The notes below the pieces were generated by a model. It saw nothing but the letters and a program-made list of their open reading frames with translations. It was not told the origin of the DNA and ran no database searches. A stretch of DNA of 64,000 bases. It comes from Lutibacter flavus. Its GTDB lineage: Bacteria; Bacteroidota; Bacteroidia; Flavobacteriales; Flavobacteriaceae. The DNA is taken from the NCBI RefSeq assembly GCF_900188355.1, contig NZ_FZNX01000004.1:1-64000 (forward strand), given 5' to 3'. Position numbers and translations under genes: made by a program. Positions within the stretch are counted from its first letter, which is position 1; each line of letters begins with the position of its first letter. Of the stretch, positions 27,165-35,700 are shown piece by piece.

Positions 27165-27198
27165 AACAAAAAACTCGAATCATTTGATTCGAGTTTTT
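27165..27198. terminator. Terminator, copy 2 of the identical 34-bp hairpin
   Basis: Same 34 bases as 19237-19270. It lies between the convergent MG2-like gene and the aminopeptidase gene and can terminate both. Confidence 0.92.
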
Positions 27199-27213
27199 AA
27201 TTTTTTATAGGAT

Positions 27214-28506
27214 CTAAGAATTCATCAATTCTTCAATTTCTTCAATTTCAACAGGAATATTTTTCATTAAATTAATTGGTTCTCCTGTTTTTTGGATTAC
27301 AACATCATCTTCAATTCTAATTCCCATTTTTTCTTCAGGAATGTATATTCCAGGCTCAACAGTGAATACCATATTTGCTTCCATTGGCATTTTTAATGCG
27401 CCATAATCATGAGTATCTAAACCTAAATGATGTGATGTTCCGTGCATAAAATATTTTTTATATGCCGGCCAATTTGGGTCTTCATTTTGCACATCGGCTT
27501 TAGAAATTAACCCCAAACCTAACAATTCAGAAGTCATTATTTTACCAACTTCTTTGTGATATCCAGCCCAATAATTTCCTGGAACTAACATTTTTGTTGC
27601 TTCATTCTTAACTCTTAAAACAGCCTCATAAATTTCTTTTTGTCTGTCAGTGAATCTACCATTTACTGGAATTGTTCTGGTCATATCACTTGAGTAATTT
27701 GCGTACTCAGCTCCAACATCCAATAAAAGCATATCTCCATCTCTACATTCTTTATTGTTTTCAATATAATGTAAAACACAAGCGCTATAACCTGATGCAA
27801 TAATTGGAGTGTAAGCAAAACCTTTTGATCGATTTCTTAAGAATTCGTGCATAAATTCAGCTTCTATTTCAAATTCCATAATTCCAGGTTTTACAAATGG
27901 TAAAATTCGTCTAAAACCTTTGTTAGTAATTTTACAAGCAGTTTGAATTTGGTCGATTTCTTCAGGTTCTTTTACGCCTCTAATTTGTTGTAAAATCTGT
28001 CCGCTTTTTTCCCATTTGTGCGCAGGAAAATCGTTTTTGCATTTCTTAATAAAACGATCTTCTCTTGTTTCAATTTCAACTGATTGTCTGTAATGTTCAT
28101 TAGTATTAAAATAAACAGTTTCAGCCTCAGTCATTAAATCATAAAATATTTTTTTAAATTCTGACAACCAATAAACAGTTTTTATTCCGGAAACCTCAAT
28201 GGCTTCATCTTTAGAATATTTTGCTCCATACCAAATAGCAATATGTTCATTTGTTTCAGTTAAAAATAAAATTTCTCTATGATTTGGATCAATAGCATCT
28301 GGGAAAAGTAATAAAATACTTTCTTCTTGATCAGCACCACTTAAATAAAATAAATCACGACTTTGTTCAAATGGCATAGTACTATCAGCACCAGTTGTAA
28401 AAGTATCATTTGAATTAAAAACAGCAATTGATTTAGATTTCATTTGAGCAGTAAATTTTGCTCTATTTTTAATATAAAGTTGATTGTTAATTGGAAAGTA
28501 TTTCAT
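27214..28506 (-). CDS. Xaa-Pro aminopeptidase (aminopeptidase P, M24B)
   Basis: The 430-residue protein has an N-terminal creatinase-like domain (about 1-165; SRDLFYLSGADQEESILLL) and a C-terminal pita-bread domain with the five M24 metal ligands visible: Asp in LLDVGAEYANYSSD and SSDMTR, His in HGTSHHLGLDTHD, Glu in TVEPGIYIP and Glu in GIRIEDDV. It removes N-terminal residues before proline in the cytoplasm, using Mn or a similar metal. It is monocistronic, divergent from the ChaN-like gene, and its -7 element abuts that of the neighbour. Confidence 0.94.
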   Translation of the reverse strand: MKYFPINNQLYIKNRAKFTAQMKSKSIAVFNSNDTFTTGADSTMPFEQSRDLFYLSGADQEESILLLFPDAIDPNHREILFLTETNEHIAIWYGAKYSKDEAIEVSGIKTVYWLSEFKKIFYDLMTEAETVYFNTNEHYRQSVEIETREDRFIKKCKNDFPAHKWEKSGQILQQIRGVKEPEEIDQIQTACKITNKGFRRILPFVKPGIMEFEIEAEFMHEFLRNRSKGFAYTPIIASGYSACVLHYIENNKECRDGDMLLLDVGAEYANYSSDMTRTIPVNGRFTDRQKEIYEAVLRVKNEATKMLVPGNYWAGYHKEVGKIMTSELLGLGLISKADVQNEDPNWPAYKKYFMHGTSHHLGLDTHDYGALKMPMEANMVFTVEPGIYIPEEKMGIRIEDDVVIQKTGEPINLMKNIPVEIEEIEELMNS

Positions 28507-28535
28507 AATTTAAAATTTATTGTCATATTTAGTAA

Positions 28536-28551
28536 CAAAGTTATAAATTTG
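28536..28551. promoter_or_regulatory. Abutting divergent -7 elements
   Basis: Bases 28536-28543 (CAAAGTTA) give TAACTTTG on the minus strand for the aminopeptidase. Bases 28544-28551 (TAAATTTG) are the plus-strand element for the ChaN-like gene. Both are exact TAnnTTTG matches with no base between them, so polymerase can probably occupy only one at a time. Confidence 0.65.
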
Positions 28552-28585
28552 CTTATAACCAAACCGTATTTAATCAATATTTTTT

Positions 28586-29440
28586 ATGCAAAAACTAATA
28601 GTATTTCTGCTTGTTATTTTGTTTTCAACTGTAATTTATTCACAGAAAAAAGAAGCTTATAGATTGTACAATGCAAAAGGGAGTAAGGTTTCTTATAATA
28701 AAATGATCGATAAAATGAATAAAGCTGACATTGTTTTATTTGGAGAACATCATAACAATCCAATTGTTCACTGGTTGCAATACGAAACTACAAAAGATTT
28801 AAGCAAAAAAAGAAGTTTAACAATGGGTGCAGAAATGTTTGAGGCAGACAACCAGTCTCAATTAAATGCATATCTAGTTGGTGAGATAGATCAAAAAGCA
28901 TTTGATACTGTTGCCAGACTATGGAATAATTATTCAACAGATTATAAGCCGTTAGTCGATTTTGCCAAAACAAAAAACATAAAATTTGTTGCTACAAATG
29001 TACCTAGAAGATTTGCCAGTTTAGTTTTTAAAGGTGGTTTTGAGGTTCTAGAAGAACTTTCTGATGAAGAAAAATCTTGGATGGCTCCTTTGCCAATAAG
29101 TTATGATGCAACTTTACCGGGATATGTAAAAATGAAAGAAATGATGGGTGGTCATGGTGGTGATAATTTGCCAAAGGCTCAGGCAATTAAAGATGCAACA
29201 ATGGGCTACTTTATTTTAAAAAACAGAGAAAATAATAAATTGTTTATTCATTATAATGGTTCATACCATTCTGATGATTATGAAGGTATAAATTGGTACC
29301 TTAACCGAGGGGATAGCAATTTAAAAATTGTTTCTGTAAGTGTAGTTGAACAGGAAAATGTTAAAAAATTTAATAAAGAGAATAAATTAAAAGCAGATTT
29401 TATTATTGTTGTTCCAACTTCTATGACAAAGACTTATTAA
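28586..29440 (+). CDS. ChaN-like haem-binding uptake protein
   Basis: The 284-residue protein has a signal peptide (about 1-20, VIYSQ) and the ChaN/DUF399 core: IVLFGEHHNNPIVHWLQ near residue 50, MGAEMFEADNQSQLNAYL, FVATNVPRRFASLV, and KAQAIKDATMGYF with HYNGSYHSD near the end. ChaN of Campylobacter binds haem and is linked to iron uptake; many members are uncharacterised and resemble the EreA/TIKI fold. No lipobox Cys is seen, so it is probably periplasmic. It is monocistronic and not next to a haem receptor here, so the haem role is inferred only from the family. Confidence 0.85.
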   Translation: MQKLIVFLLVILFSTVIYSQKKEAYRLYNAKGSKVSYNKMIDKMNKADIVLFGEHHNNPIVHWLQYETTKDLSKKRSLTMGAEMFEADNQSQLNAYLVGEIDQKAFDTVARLWNNYSTDYKPLVDFAKTKNIKFVATNVPRRFASLVFKGGFEVLEELSDEEKSWMAPLPISYDATLPGYVKMKEMMGGHGGDNLPKAQAIKDATMGYFILKNRENNKLFIHYNGSYHSDDYEGINWYLNRGDSNLKIVSVSVVEQENVKKFNKENKLKADFIIVVPTSMTKTY

Positions 29441-29559
29441 GGTTTTTAAAGACTATTAACAATTTAATCTGCTGAATTGTTTTAATTTTTCATTTAAAAA
29501 ATTGAAATTCATAAAAATTTAGTATTTTCGAAATTACTATAAACTAAAAAAATATTCCT

Positions 29560-30789
29560 TTGCCTAATTTATTTCATGAAAACGAATTTGTTTTTAATGT
29601 CCTATTTGAAGCAGTTTCTGAAGGTGTTGTTGTTGTTGATGGAAATCAAACAATTGTAGCAACAAATAAAGCTGCTGAAAAAATGTTTGGATATGCTAAA
29701 GATGAATTAAGAACTCAGCAATTACAAATATTGATTCCTCCTAATTATCATCCAACTCATGGTGGTCATTTTAAAAAATATTATAAGGACCCCACAACCA
29801 GGCAAATGGGTCATAAAAGGGAATTATATGGTGCAAAAAAAAATGGAGACAAATTTCCGGTAGAGGTGGGGTTAAATCCGTTTGAAATAAACAATAAAAA
29901 ATATGTAATGTCTATTGTTATTGATATTACTGTACGAAAAGGGGCTGAAGATAAAATTATTGAGTTAAATAAGTTGTTAGAAGGAAAAATATCTGAAAGA
30001 ACTAGTGAGCTGAATAAAACAGTATCAAACCTTCAAAATGAAATTAACAAGAGGGTAAAAGCTGAATCTAAGCTAATAAGTGCCTTAAAAAAAGAAAAGG
30101 AGCTTAATGAATTAAAAACTAAATTTTTATCATTAGTGTCCCATGAATTTAAAACCCCTTTGAGTGGAGTTTTAAATGCAGCAATTTTAGTTGGAAAATA
30201 CAAACTGACTGAAATGCAAGATAAAAGAGAGAAACATTTACTTACAATTAAAAATAAAGTACACTATTTAGATGGAATTTTAAATGATTTTTTATCTATA
30301 GAAAGGTTAGAATCCGGAAAAGTTAACTATAAATTTAGCAGTTTTAAACTGAGTAAAGTGGTAAATGAAGTTATTTACAATGCTAACTTAATGTTAAAAA
30401 ATGGACAATATATTATATATCCAAAAAACATAGATAATCTTGATCTATATCAAGATGAAAAAATTTTGGAATTGGTACTTTCAAATATATTAAATAACGC
30501 AATTAAATATTCGCCTGAAAATACTCAAATCGATTTTAAAATTACTCCAGGCCCAAAAATTATAGTATTTGAGATAAAAGATCAAGGAATTGGAATTCCA
30601 CCAAAAGATCAAAAACATATTTTTAATCGATATTTTAGAGCAGAAAATGCTTTAACAAACCAAGGGACTGGAATAGGTTTAAATATTGTGAAAACACATT
30701 TAGAAAGTTTGGGCGGCTCAGTAATGTTTAAAAGCATACATAATGAAGGAACAACTTTTACTGTAAAATTACCCTTAAATAATAAATAA
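29560..30789 (+). CDS. PAS-domain sensor histidine kinase, FixL-like PAS
   Basis: The 409-residue cytoplasmic kinase has an N-terminal PAS domain (about 10-130), a coiled coil (130-185), HisKA with the phospho-acceptor His195 in LVSHEFKTPLSG, and HATPase_c motifs NILNNAIKYSPEN, DQGIGIPPKD and GTGIGLNIV. No membrane helix is seen. The PAS segment aligns without gaps to FixL such that His67 and Arg87, 20 residues apart, match the haem ligand and distal Arg of FixL. Many non-haem PAS kinases share this pattern, so haem binding is only possible. The start is TTG; the stop overlaps the response regulator ATG by one base. Confidence 0.9.
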   Translation: MPNLFHENEFVFNVLFEAVSEGVVVVDGNQTIVATNKAAEKMFGYAKDELRTQQLQILIPPNYHPTHGGHFKKYYKDPTTRQMGHKRELYGAKKNGDKFPVEVGLNPFEINNKKYVMSIVIDITVRKGAEDKIIELNKLLEGKISERTSELNKTVSNLQNEINKRVKAESKLISALKKEKELNELKTKFLSLVSHEFKTPLSGVLNAAILVGKYKLTEMQDKREKHLLTIKNKVHYLDGILNDFLSIERLESGKVNYKFSSFKLSKVVNEVIYNANLMLKNGQYIIYPKNIDNLDLYQDEKILELVLSNILNNAIKYSPENTQIDFKITPGPKIIVFEIKDQGIGIPPKDQKHIFNRYFRAENALTNQGTGIGLNIVKTHLESLGGSVMFKSIHNEGTTFTVKLPLNNK

Positions 30790-31847
30790 TGAAAAAAATA
30801 TTACTAATAGAAGACGATATTATATTAAGAGAAACAACTGCAGAAATTTTAGAATTAGAAAATTATAAAGTTGTGACTGCGGCTAATGGTAAAAGAGGTG
30901 CGGAACAGGCTAGAATAATGCTTCCTGACTTGATTATTTGTGATATTATGATGCCGGAAATGGATGGATATGATGTATTTAAATTATTATCCGAAGATGA
31001 GAAAACTAAGAGAATTCCATTTATTTTTATGTCGGCTAAAACAGAAATAAAAGACATAAGAAGGGGAATGGACCTAGGTGCAGATGATTATTTAACCAAA
31101 CCAGTTGAAGAGGAACAATTGTTAAGTGCAATTGAAAGTAGATTGGCCAAATCGGAACTTTTAAATGAAGAATTGATTGTTGAAGAAACTTTTGAAGAAA
31201 ATGAGAATTCTTTTGAAAATATTAAAAGCATAGAAGATCTTAAAAATTATTTTTGTGACTTTGGCGAGACCAAAGTTTATAAAAAGGGAGCATTTATTTA
31301 TAAGGAAAATGAAAATTCAAATTTTGTTTATCTAGTTTATAAAGGAAAAGTTAAAGGAGTTAAAATTGACGAATTTGGAAAAGAATTAATAATGACCATT
31401 CATAAAGATGATGATTTATTTGGGTTTTCAGCAATTTTTGATCATTCAAGAAATTATGAGTCGGCAATTACAATGGAAAAAGCTGAGGTAATGGTCGTTC
31501 CAAAAAAGATTGTACAAGAAATATTGCAAAATAATTTCAACCTTTCTTTAAATATTCTTCATTTAATTAATGAACATTTGTATGAAGTAAAAGATCAATT
31601 ATTACAAATGGCCTTTGGCTCTATGCGAAGAAAAACAGCTAAAACCATTTTAAAATTTGCAAATAAGATGCGACATAAACCTTCAACAAGTATTAATATT
31701 TCTCGTCGTGATCTCGCAAGCGTTGCAGGAATTGCAACTGAAAGTTTGATACGGACTTTAACCGATTTAAAAAAAGAAGGAGTAATTGAAATTGAAGGAA
31801 GAAATATTAGAATTGTTGATATTGAAAGGTTAGAGTCTATTTATTAA
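30789..31847 (+). CDS. Response regulator with Crp/FNR-type output (REC-cNMP_bd-HTH_Crp)
   Basis: The 352-residue regulator has a receiver domain (1-125; acidic pocket IEDD, phospho-acceptor Asp52 in ICDIMMPEMDG, Lys in YLTKPV), a linker, a cNMP-binding-like beta-roll (about 155-270; YKKGAFIYKENENSNFVYLVYKGKVKG) and a Crp-type winged helix (about 285-345). The recognition helix GIATESLIRTL keeps Glu318 and Arg322, the two residues that read the TGA core in CRP and FNR, while the FNR Ser position is Ile. No Fe-S cysteine cluster is seen. Translationally coupled to the kinase, it probably binds TGA-N6-TCA sites such as those at 31898 and 12535-12569. Confidence 0.9.
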   Translation: MKKILLIEDDIILRETTAEILELENYKVVTAANGKRGAEQARIMLPDLIICDIMMPEMDGYDVFKLLSEDEKTKRIPFIFMSAKTEIKDIRRGMDLGADDYLTKPVEEEQLLSAIESRLAKSELLNEELIVEETFEENENSFENIKSIEDLKNYFCDFGETKVYKKGAFIYKENENSNFVYLVYKGKVKGVKIDEFGKELIMTIHKDDDLFGFSAIFDHSRNYESAITMEKAEVMVVPKKIVQEILQNNFNLSLNILHLINEHLYEVKDQLLQMAFGSMRRKTAKTILKFANKMRHKPSTSINISRRDLASVAGIATESLIRTLTDLKKEGVIEIEGRNIRIVDIERLESIY

Positions 31848-31897
31848 CTTTTTTATAAAGAATTATTCAAAGTAACTTGGTGAATACAACATTTCAC

Positions 31898-31909
31898 TGA
31901 TTTATGTCA
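31898..31909. promoter_or_regulatory. Crp/FNR-like palindrome upstream of the universal stress gene
   Basis: CTGAT-TTAT-GTCAT has the TGA-N6-TCA core at 31898-31909. Its centre is 36.5 bp upstream of the end of the -7 element at 31933-31940, the same spacing as the proximal site of the cytochrome promoter. It lies between the regulator gene and the USP gene. Confidence 0.62.
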
Positions 31910-31932
31910 TTTATTATTAATACTACATTATA

Positions 31933-31940
31933 TATTTTTG
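31933..31940 (+). promoter_or_regulatory. Universal stress gene promoter -7 element (TATTTTTG)
   Basis: Exact TAnnTTTG match 17 bp before the chosen ATG at 31958. Its presence inside the longer open frame supports the shorter start. Confidence 0.65.
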
Positions 31941-31957
31941 TACTATTAATAAATAGG

Positions 31958-32803
31958 ATGAAAAACATATTAATTTTAACGGATTTTTCTGAGAAATCTT
32001 GGAATTCAATTTTATACGCACTTGGTTTATTTCAAAAAGAGCGTTGTAATTTTTTTGTTCTCAATGCAGGCATTAGAGATGAAAATGAAATTCAGGAAAC
32101 TGGTTATAATCAATTAGAATTGGTTCATGTTAGAAATAAACGAGATGTAAAAAGAGAGTTTGATAAATTAATTAAAAGAATTGATTCCTTAACTCTAAAA
32201 AATGGACATCATTTTTATCCAGTTATTGAAGATGATAATATTATTGAAGCAACTAGAAAACAAGTTAAAGATAAGGATATAGATTTAATTGTAATTGGAG
32301 CTGATGATATGTCATTAAAAGGAAAATTAAATAAAAACTCCATATCTGAGGATGTAATTACTAAAGTAAAATGTTCTGTTTTAGTTGTTCCAAAAAAAGC
32401 GAAGTTTAATGGTTTAGAAGAGATTGGTTTTCCAACGGACTACACCAATTTTTATGAAGCTAAATTATTTGAGGAATTGATAAGCAAAGTTAGTTGTTGT
32501 GATTCTGCTCTTAAATTTTTGCATTTATGTAAAAAGAAAGAAGTACTTAATAAAGAGCAAAAGTGGAATAAAGAAACATTACATGATTATTTTATTGATG
32601 AGGAACATAGTTTTCATTCTGAGACAAATAAAAATCTTGAAGAATCATTAGAGTATTTCATAGATTCTATGGGGATTAACCTTATCGTATTGGCTGCAAA
32701 AAATCTTAATTTGTTGGAGCAGATTTTATTTAGACCAAAAATAGAAGACTTAAATTATTATTCTAGCACACCATTTCTTGCGCTTCACCAATCAAATAAA
32801 TAA
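31958..32803 (+). CDS. Universal stress protein, two-domain (UspA family)
   Basis: The 281-residue protein begins MKNILILTDFSEKSWNSILYAL, the standard USP first strand and helix. The first domain ends with LIVIGADDMSLKGKLNKNSISEDVITKVKCSVLVVP, which resembles the ATP-binding G-x2-G-x9-G(S/T) loop but lacks the full motif. The second half (about 145-281) is a degenerate USP domain. The frame also opens at 31904, but those 18 residues are hydrophobic and untypical and overlap the promoter. It follows the PAS kinase and REC-Crp regulator and carries a matching palindrome, so it is probably a target of that pair. USPs of this kind respond to redox or energy stress. Confidence 0.85.
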   Translation: MKNILILTDFSEKSWNSILYALGLFQKERCNFFVLNAGIRDENEIQETGYNQLELVHVRNKRDVKREFDKLIKRIDSLTLKNGHHFYPVIEDDNIIEATRKQVKDKDIDLIVIGADDMSLKGKLNKNSISEDVITKVKCSVLVVPKKAKFNGLEEIGFPTDYTNFYEAKLFEELISKVSCCDSALKFLHLCKKKEVLNKEQKWNKETLHDYFIDEEHSFHSETNKNLEESLEYFIDSMGINLIVLAAKNLNLLEQILFRPKIEDLNYYSSTPFLALHQSNK

Positions 32804-32927
32804 TTGGGGCTCCTTAAGTTTCTTAAAATTCAAAGTGTTTAGTTTTTCCCTTTAATTTTTATTATTAAATTTGAGATAATCTTATTTTAATTTTATTAAT
32901 TTTTTTCACTTAACACAATCATTTGAA

Positions 32928-35696
32928 ATGAAAAACCTAGCACTTTTATTAAGTTTTCTGTTTTTATCTTTAAATATAAATGCACAAAATTCTTTAGTTA
33001 AAAACATACCTTTTACAAATATTGGCCCATCAATTATGAGTGGTAGAATTGTTGATGTGGCGGTAAACCCAAATAATTCAAATGAGTTTTATGTAGCATA
33101 TGCTTCTGGTGGCTTATGGTACACAACAAATAACGGAACTTCATTTATACCAGTGTTAGATAATTCACCAACTTTAAATATAGGCGATATTGATGTTCAT
33201 TGGGAAACCGAGACTATTTGGGTTGGAACAGGAGAGAGCAATTCTTCTCGTTCATCGTATGCGGGTATTGGAATTTTGAAAAGCACCAATAAAGGTAAAA
33301 ATTGGACAAATGTTGGGTTGACAGATTCTCAGCATGTCGGTAGAATTATAATTAATAAAAATAATCCAAACGAAGTTGTTGTCGGAGTTATAGGGCATTT
33401 ATATACGCCAAATGAGGAACGCGGAATTTTTAAAACCGTTGATGGAGGTAAAACTTGGAGTAATACTTTATTTATTAATGAAAACACAGGTATTATTGAT
33501 GTTAGTGTTTCACCAACAAATTCAAAAATAATGTATGCTGCTTCGTGGGAAAGAAATAGAAAAGCTTGGAATTTTACTGGAAATGGAGAAGGTTCAGCCA
33601 TTTATAAAAGTATAGATGTGGGTTCAACATGGGAGAAAATTACAACTGAAAAAAGTGGATTTCCAACAGGAAATGGTATTGGTAGAATTGGGTTAGCAAC
33701 TTTTAATGATAACACAATTTATGCTTTGTTAGACAATCAGTTTATGCGGCCGGAAAAAGAAAAAAAGAAAGAAGAAGGTCTAAGTAAAGATGATTTCAGA
33801 AAAATGAATAAAGATGATTTTTTGAAATTAGATGATCAAATGCTTAACGACTATTTAAAAAATAATGGATTCGATAAAAAACATTCAGCAAAATCGGTAA
33901 AAACCTCAATTATAAAAAACAAGATAATTCCAAGTGATTTGGCAACTTATTTAGAAGATGCAAATTTTGTGCTATTAAATTCTGAAGTGATTGGTGCTGA
34001 GGTGTATAAATCTGTTGATGGTGGAAAAAGTTGGAGCAAAACCCACGAAGATTATTTAGATGGAGTTTATAGTTCTTATGGGTATTATTTTGGAATTATT
34101 GCAGTAAATACTTCAAATGAAAATAAAATATATATTGGAGGAGTTCCTCTTTTAAAATCGGATGATGGCGGAAAAACATTTACGTCAATGGGAAAAGAAA
34201 ATGTGCATTCAGATCATCAGGCGCTTTGGGTAAATTCCAAATTAGAAGGTCATGTGATTAACGGAAACGACGGTGGTTTAAATATTACTTTTGATGATGG
34301 TGAAAATTGGACCAAAAATAATTCTCCTGCTGTTGGTCAATTTTACAATATAAATGTAGACAATCAAAAACCATATAATGTTTATGGGGGTTTGCAAGAT
34401 AATGGAGTTTGGTATGGCCCAAGTAATTACGTTGCTTCAAAACGTTGGGAAAGCAGCGGAGAATATCCATATAAAAGTATTGGTGGAGGTGATGGAATGC
34501 AGGTTCAAATTGATAGCAGAGACAATAATATAGTGTATTCGGGTTCTCAATTTGGATATTATTATCGTGTTAATTTAAAAACAGATGATTATTTAAGGAT
34601 TCATCCAAAACACGAATTAGGTGATTCACCATACCGTTATAATTGGCAAACACCAATATTGTTATCTTCTCATAATCAAGATATTTTATATATGGGCGCC
34701 AATAAATTATTGCGTTCAATGGATAAAGGAGTAACTTTTGACGTTATTTCAAATGATTTAACAACAGGAGGTAAAAAAGGAAATGTACCCTATGGAACCT
34801 TAACAACAATTTCTGAAAGTCCTTTTCAATTTGGTTTTATTTATGTTGGAAGTGATGATGGATATATAAATATTACCGAAAATAGTGGTGCTACTTGGAA
34901 TAGAATTTCAAATGATTTACCTCAAGGGCTTTGGGTTTCTAGAATAATTGCTTCTCAGCATGAAAAAGACAGAGTTTATGTTACTTTAAACGGTTATAGA
35001 GATGATAATTTTAAGCCTTATGTTTTTTTAAGTGAAGACAAAGGTGCCAATTGGAAAAGCATTGGAAATCAGCTACCTAATTATGCTGTAAACGTAATTA
35101 AAGAAGATCCTGCAGATGAGAATGTTTTATATTTAGGAACAGATAACGAGTTATATGTTTCTTTTGATAAAGGTGAAAACTGGCAGTTATTTTCAAATGG
35201 AATTCCAAAAGTTGCTGTTCACGATTTAGTTATTCAATCGGAAGCGAAAGATTTGGTTGTCGGTACTCATGGCCGTTCTATATATAAGGCAAACATTGCT
35301 CCATTACAGGAATTTAATAAAGTTAAAAATGATGCTGTTGCAATTTTTGAAATCCCTTCAATCAGATTTTCACCAAGATGGGGAAGTGGCTGGAGCAAAT
35401 GGTCTAAACCAAATGAGCCAAGCCAAACAATTTCTTATTATGTTTCAAATCCAGGTAATTATAAAGTTGATGTTTTAGCAGAAGACAATTCTAAACTTAA
35501 TAGTTTTTCGGTTGAAGCAACTAAGGGGTTTAATGAGTTTAAAAACGATATAACTGTAACCAAAAAAAGTTTAAAAAGTTATTTTGATAAGAAAAATATT
35601 GAGATTAAAGAAGCTCAAAACGGTGTTTTTTACTTGCCTAAAGGAAGCTATTTTATAAAAATTGGGGATGTTAAAAAACCATTTGAAGTGAAATAG
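32928..35696 (+). CDS. Secreted BNR/sortilin-like beta-propeller protein
   Basis: This 922-residue secreted protein (signal peptide about 1-20, INAQ) contains many BNR/Asp-box strands (GIFKTVDGGKTWSN, SVDGGKSWSKTH, KSDDGGKTFTSM, SFDKGENWQLFS), forming two or more propellers as in VPS10/sortilin-like and sialidase-like proteins. No sialidase Arg triad is evident. A charged insertion at about residues 270-345 (EKEKKKEEGLSKDDFRKMNK...) is absent from the convergent paralog at 36439-39690. Such proteins are often called glycosyl hydrolases without proof. It starts a two-gene unit with the small secreted protein 4 bp downstream. Confidence 0.82.
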   Translation: MKNLALLLSFLFLSLNINAQNSLVKNIPFTNIGPSIMSGRIVDVAVNPNNSNEFYVAYASGGLWYTTNNGTSFIPVLDNSPTLNIGDIDVHWETETIWVGTGESNSSRSSYAGIGILKSTNKGKNWTNVGLTDSQHVGRIIINKNNPNEVVVGVIGHLYTPNEERGIFKTVDGGKTWSNTLFINENTGIIDVSVSPTNSKIMYAASWERNRKAWNFTGNGEGSAIYKSIDVGSTWEKITTEKSGFPTGNGIGRIGLATFNDNTIYALLDNQFMRPEKEKKKEEGLSKDDFRKMNKDDFLKLDDQMLNDYLKNNGFDKKHSAKSVKTSIIKNKIIPSDLATYLEDANFVLLNSEVIGAEVYKSVDGGKSWSKTHEDYLDGVYSSYGYYFGIIAVNTSNENKIYIGGVPLLKSDDGGKTFTSMGKENVHSDHQALWVNSKLEGHVINGNDGGLNITFDDGENWTKNNSPAVGQFYNINVDNQKPYNVYGGLQDNGVWYGPSNYVASKRWESSGEYPYKSIGGGDGMQVQIDSRDNNIVYSGSQFGYYYRVNLKTDDYLRIHPKHELGDSPYRYNWQTPILLSSHNQDILYMGANKLLRSMDKGVTFDVISNDLTTGGKKGNVPYGTLTTISESPFQFGFIYVGSDDGYINITENSGATWNRISNDLPQGLWVSRIIASQHEKDRVYVTLNGYRDDNFKPYVFLSEDKGANWKSIGNQLPNYAVNVIKEDPADENVLYLGTDNELYVSFDKGENWQLFSNGIPKVAVHDLVIQSEAKDLVVGTHGRSIYKANIAPLQEFNKVKNDAVAIFEIPSIRFSPRWGSGWSKWSKPNEPSQTISYYVSNPGNYKVDVLAEDNSKLNSFSVEATKGFNEFKNDITVTKKSLKSYFDKKNIEIKEAQNGVFYLPKGSYFIKIGDVKKPFEVK

Positions 35697-35700
35697 AAAA

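Noticed and set aside
31904-31957. 18-residue extension of the universal stress protein
   Set aside because: It spans the Crp-like box and -7 element; the USP start motif MKNILILTDFS begins at 31958.
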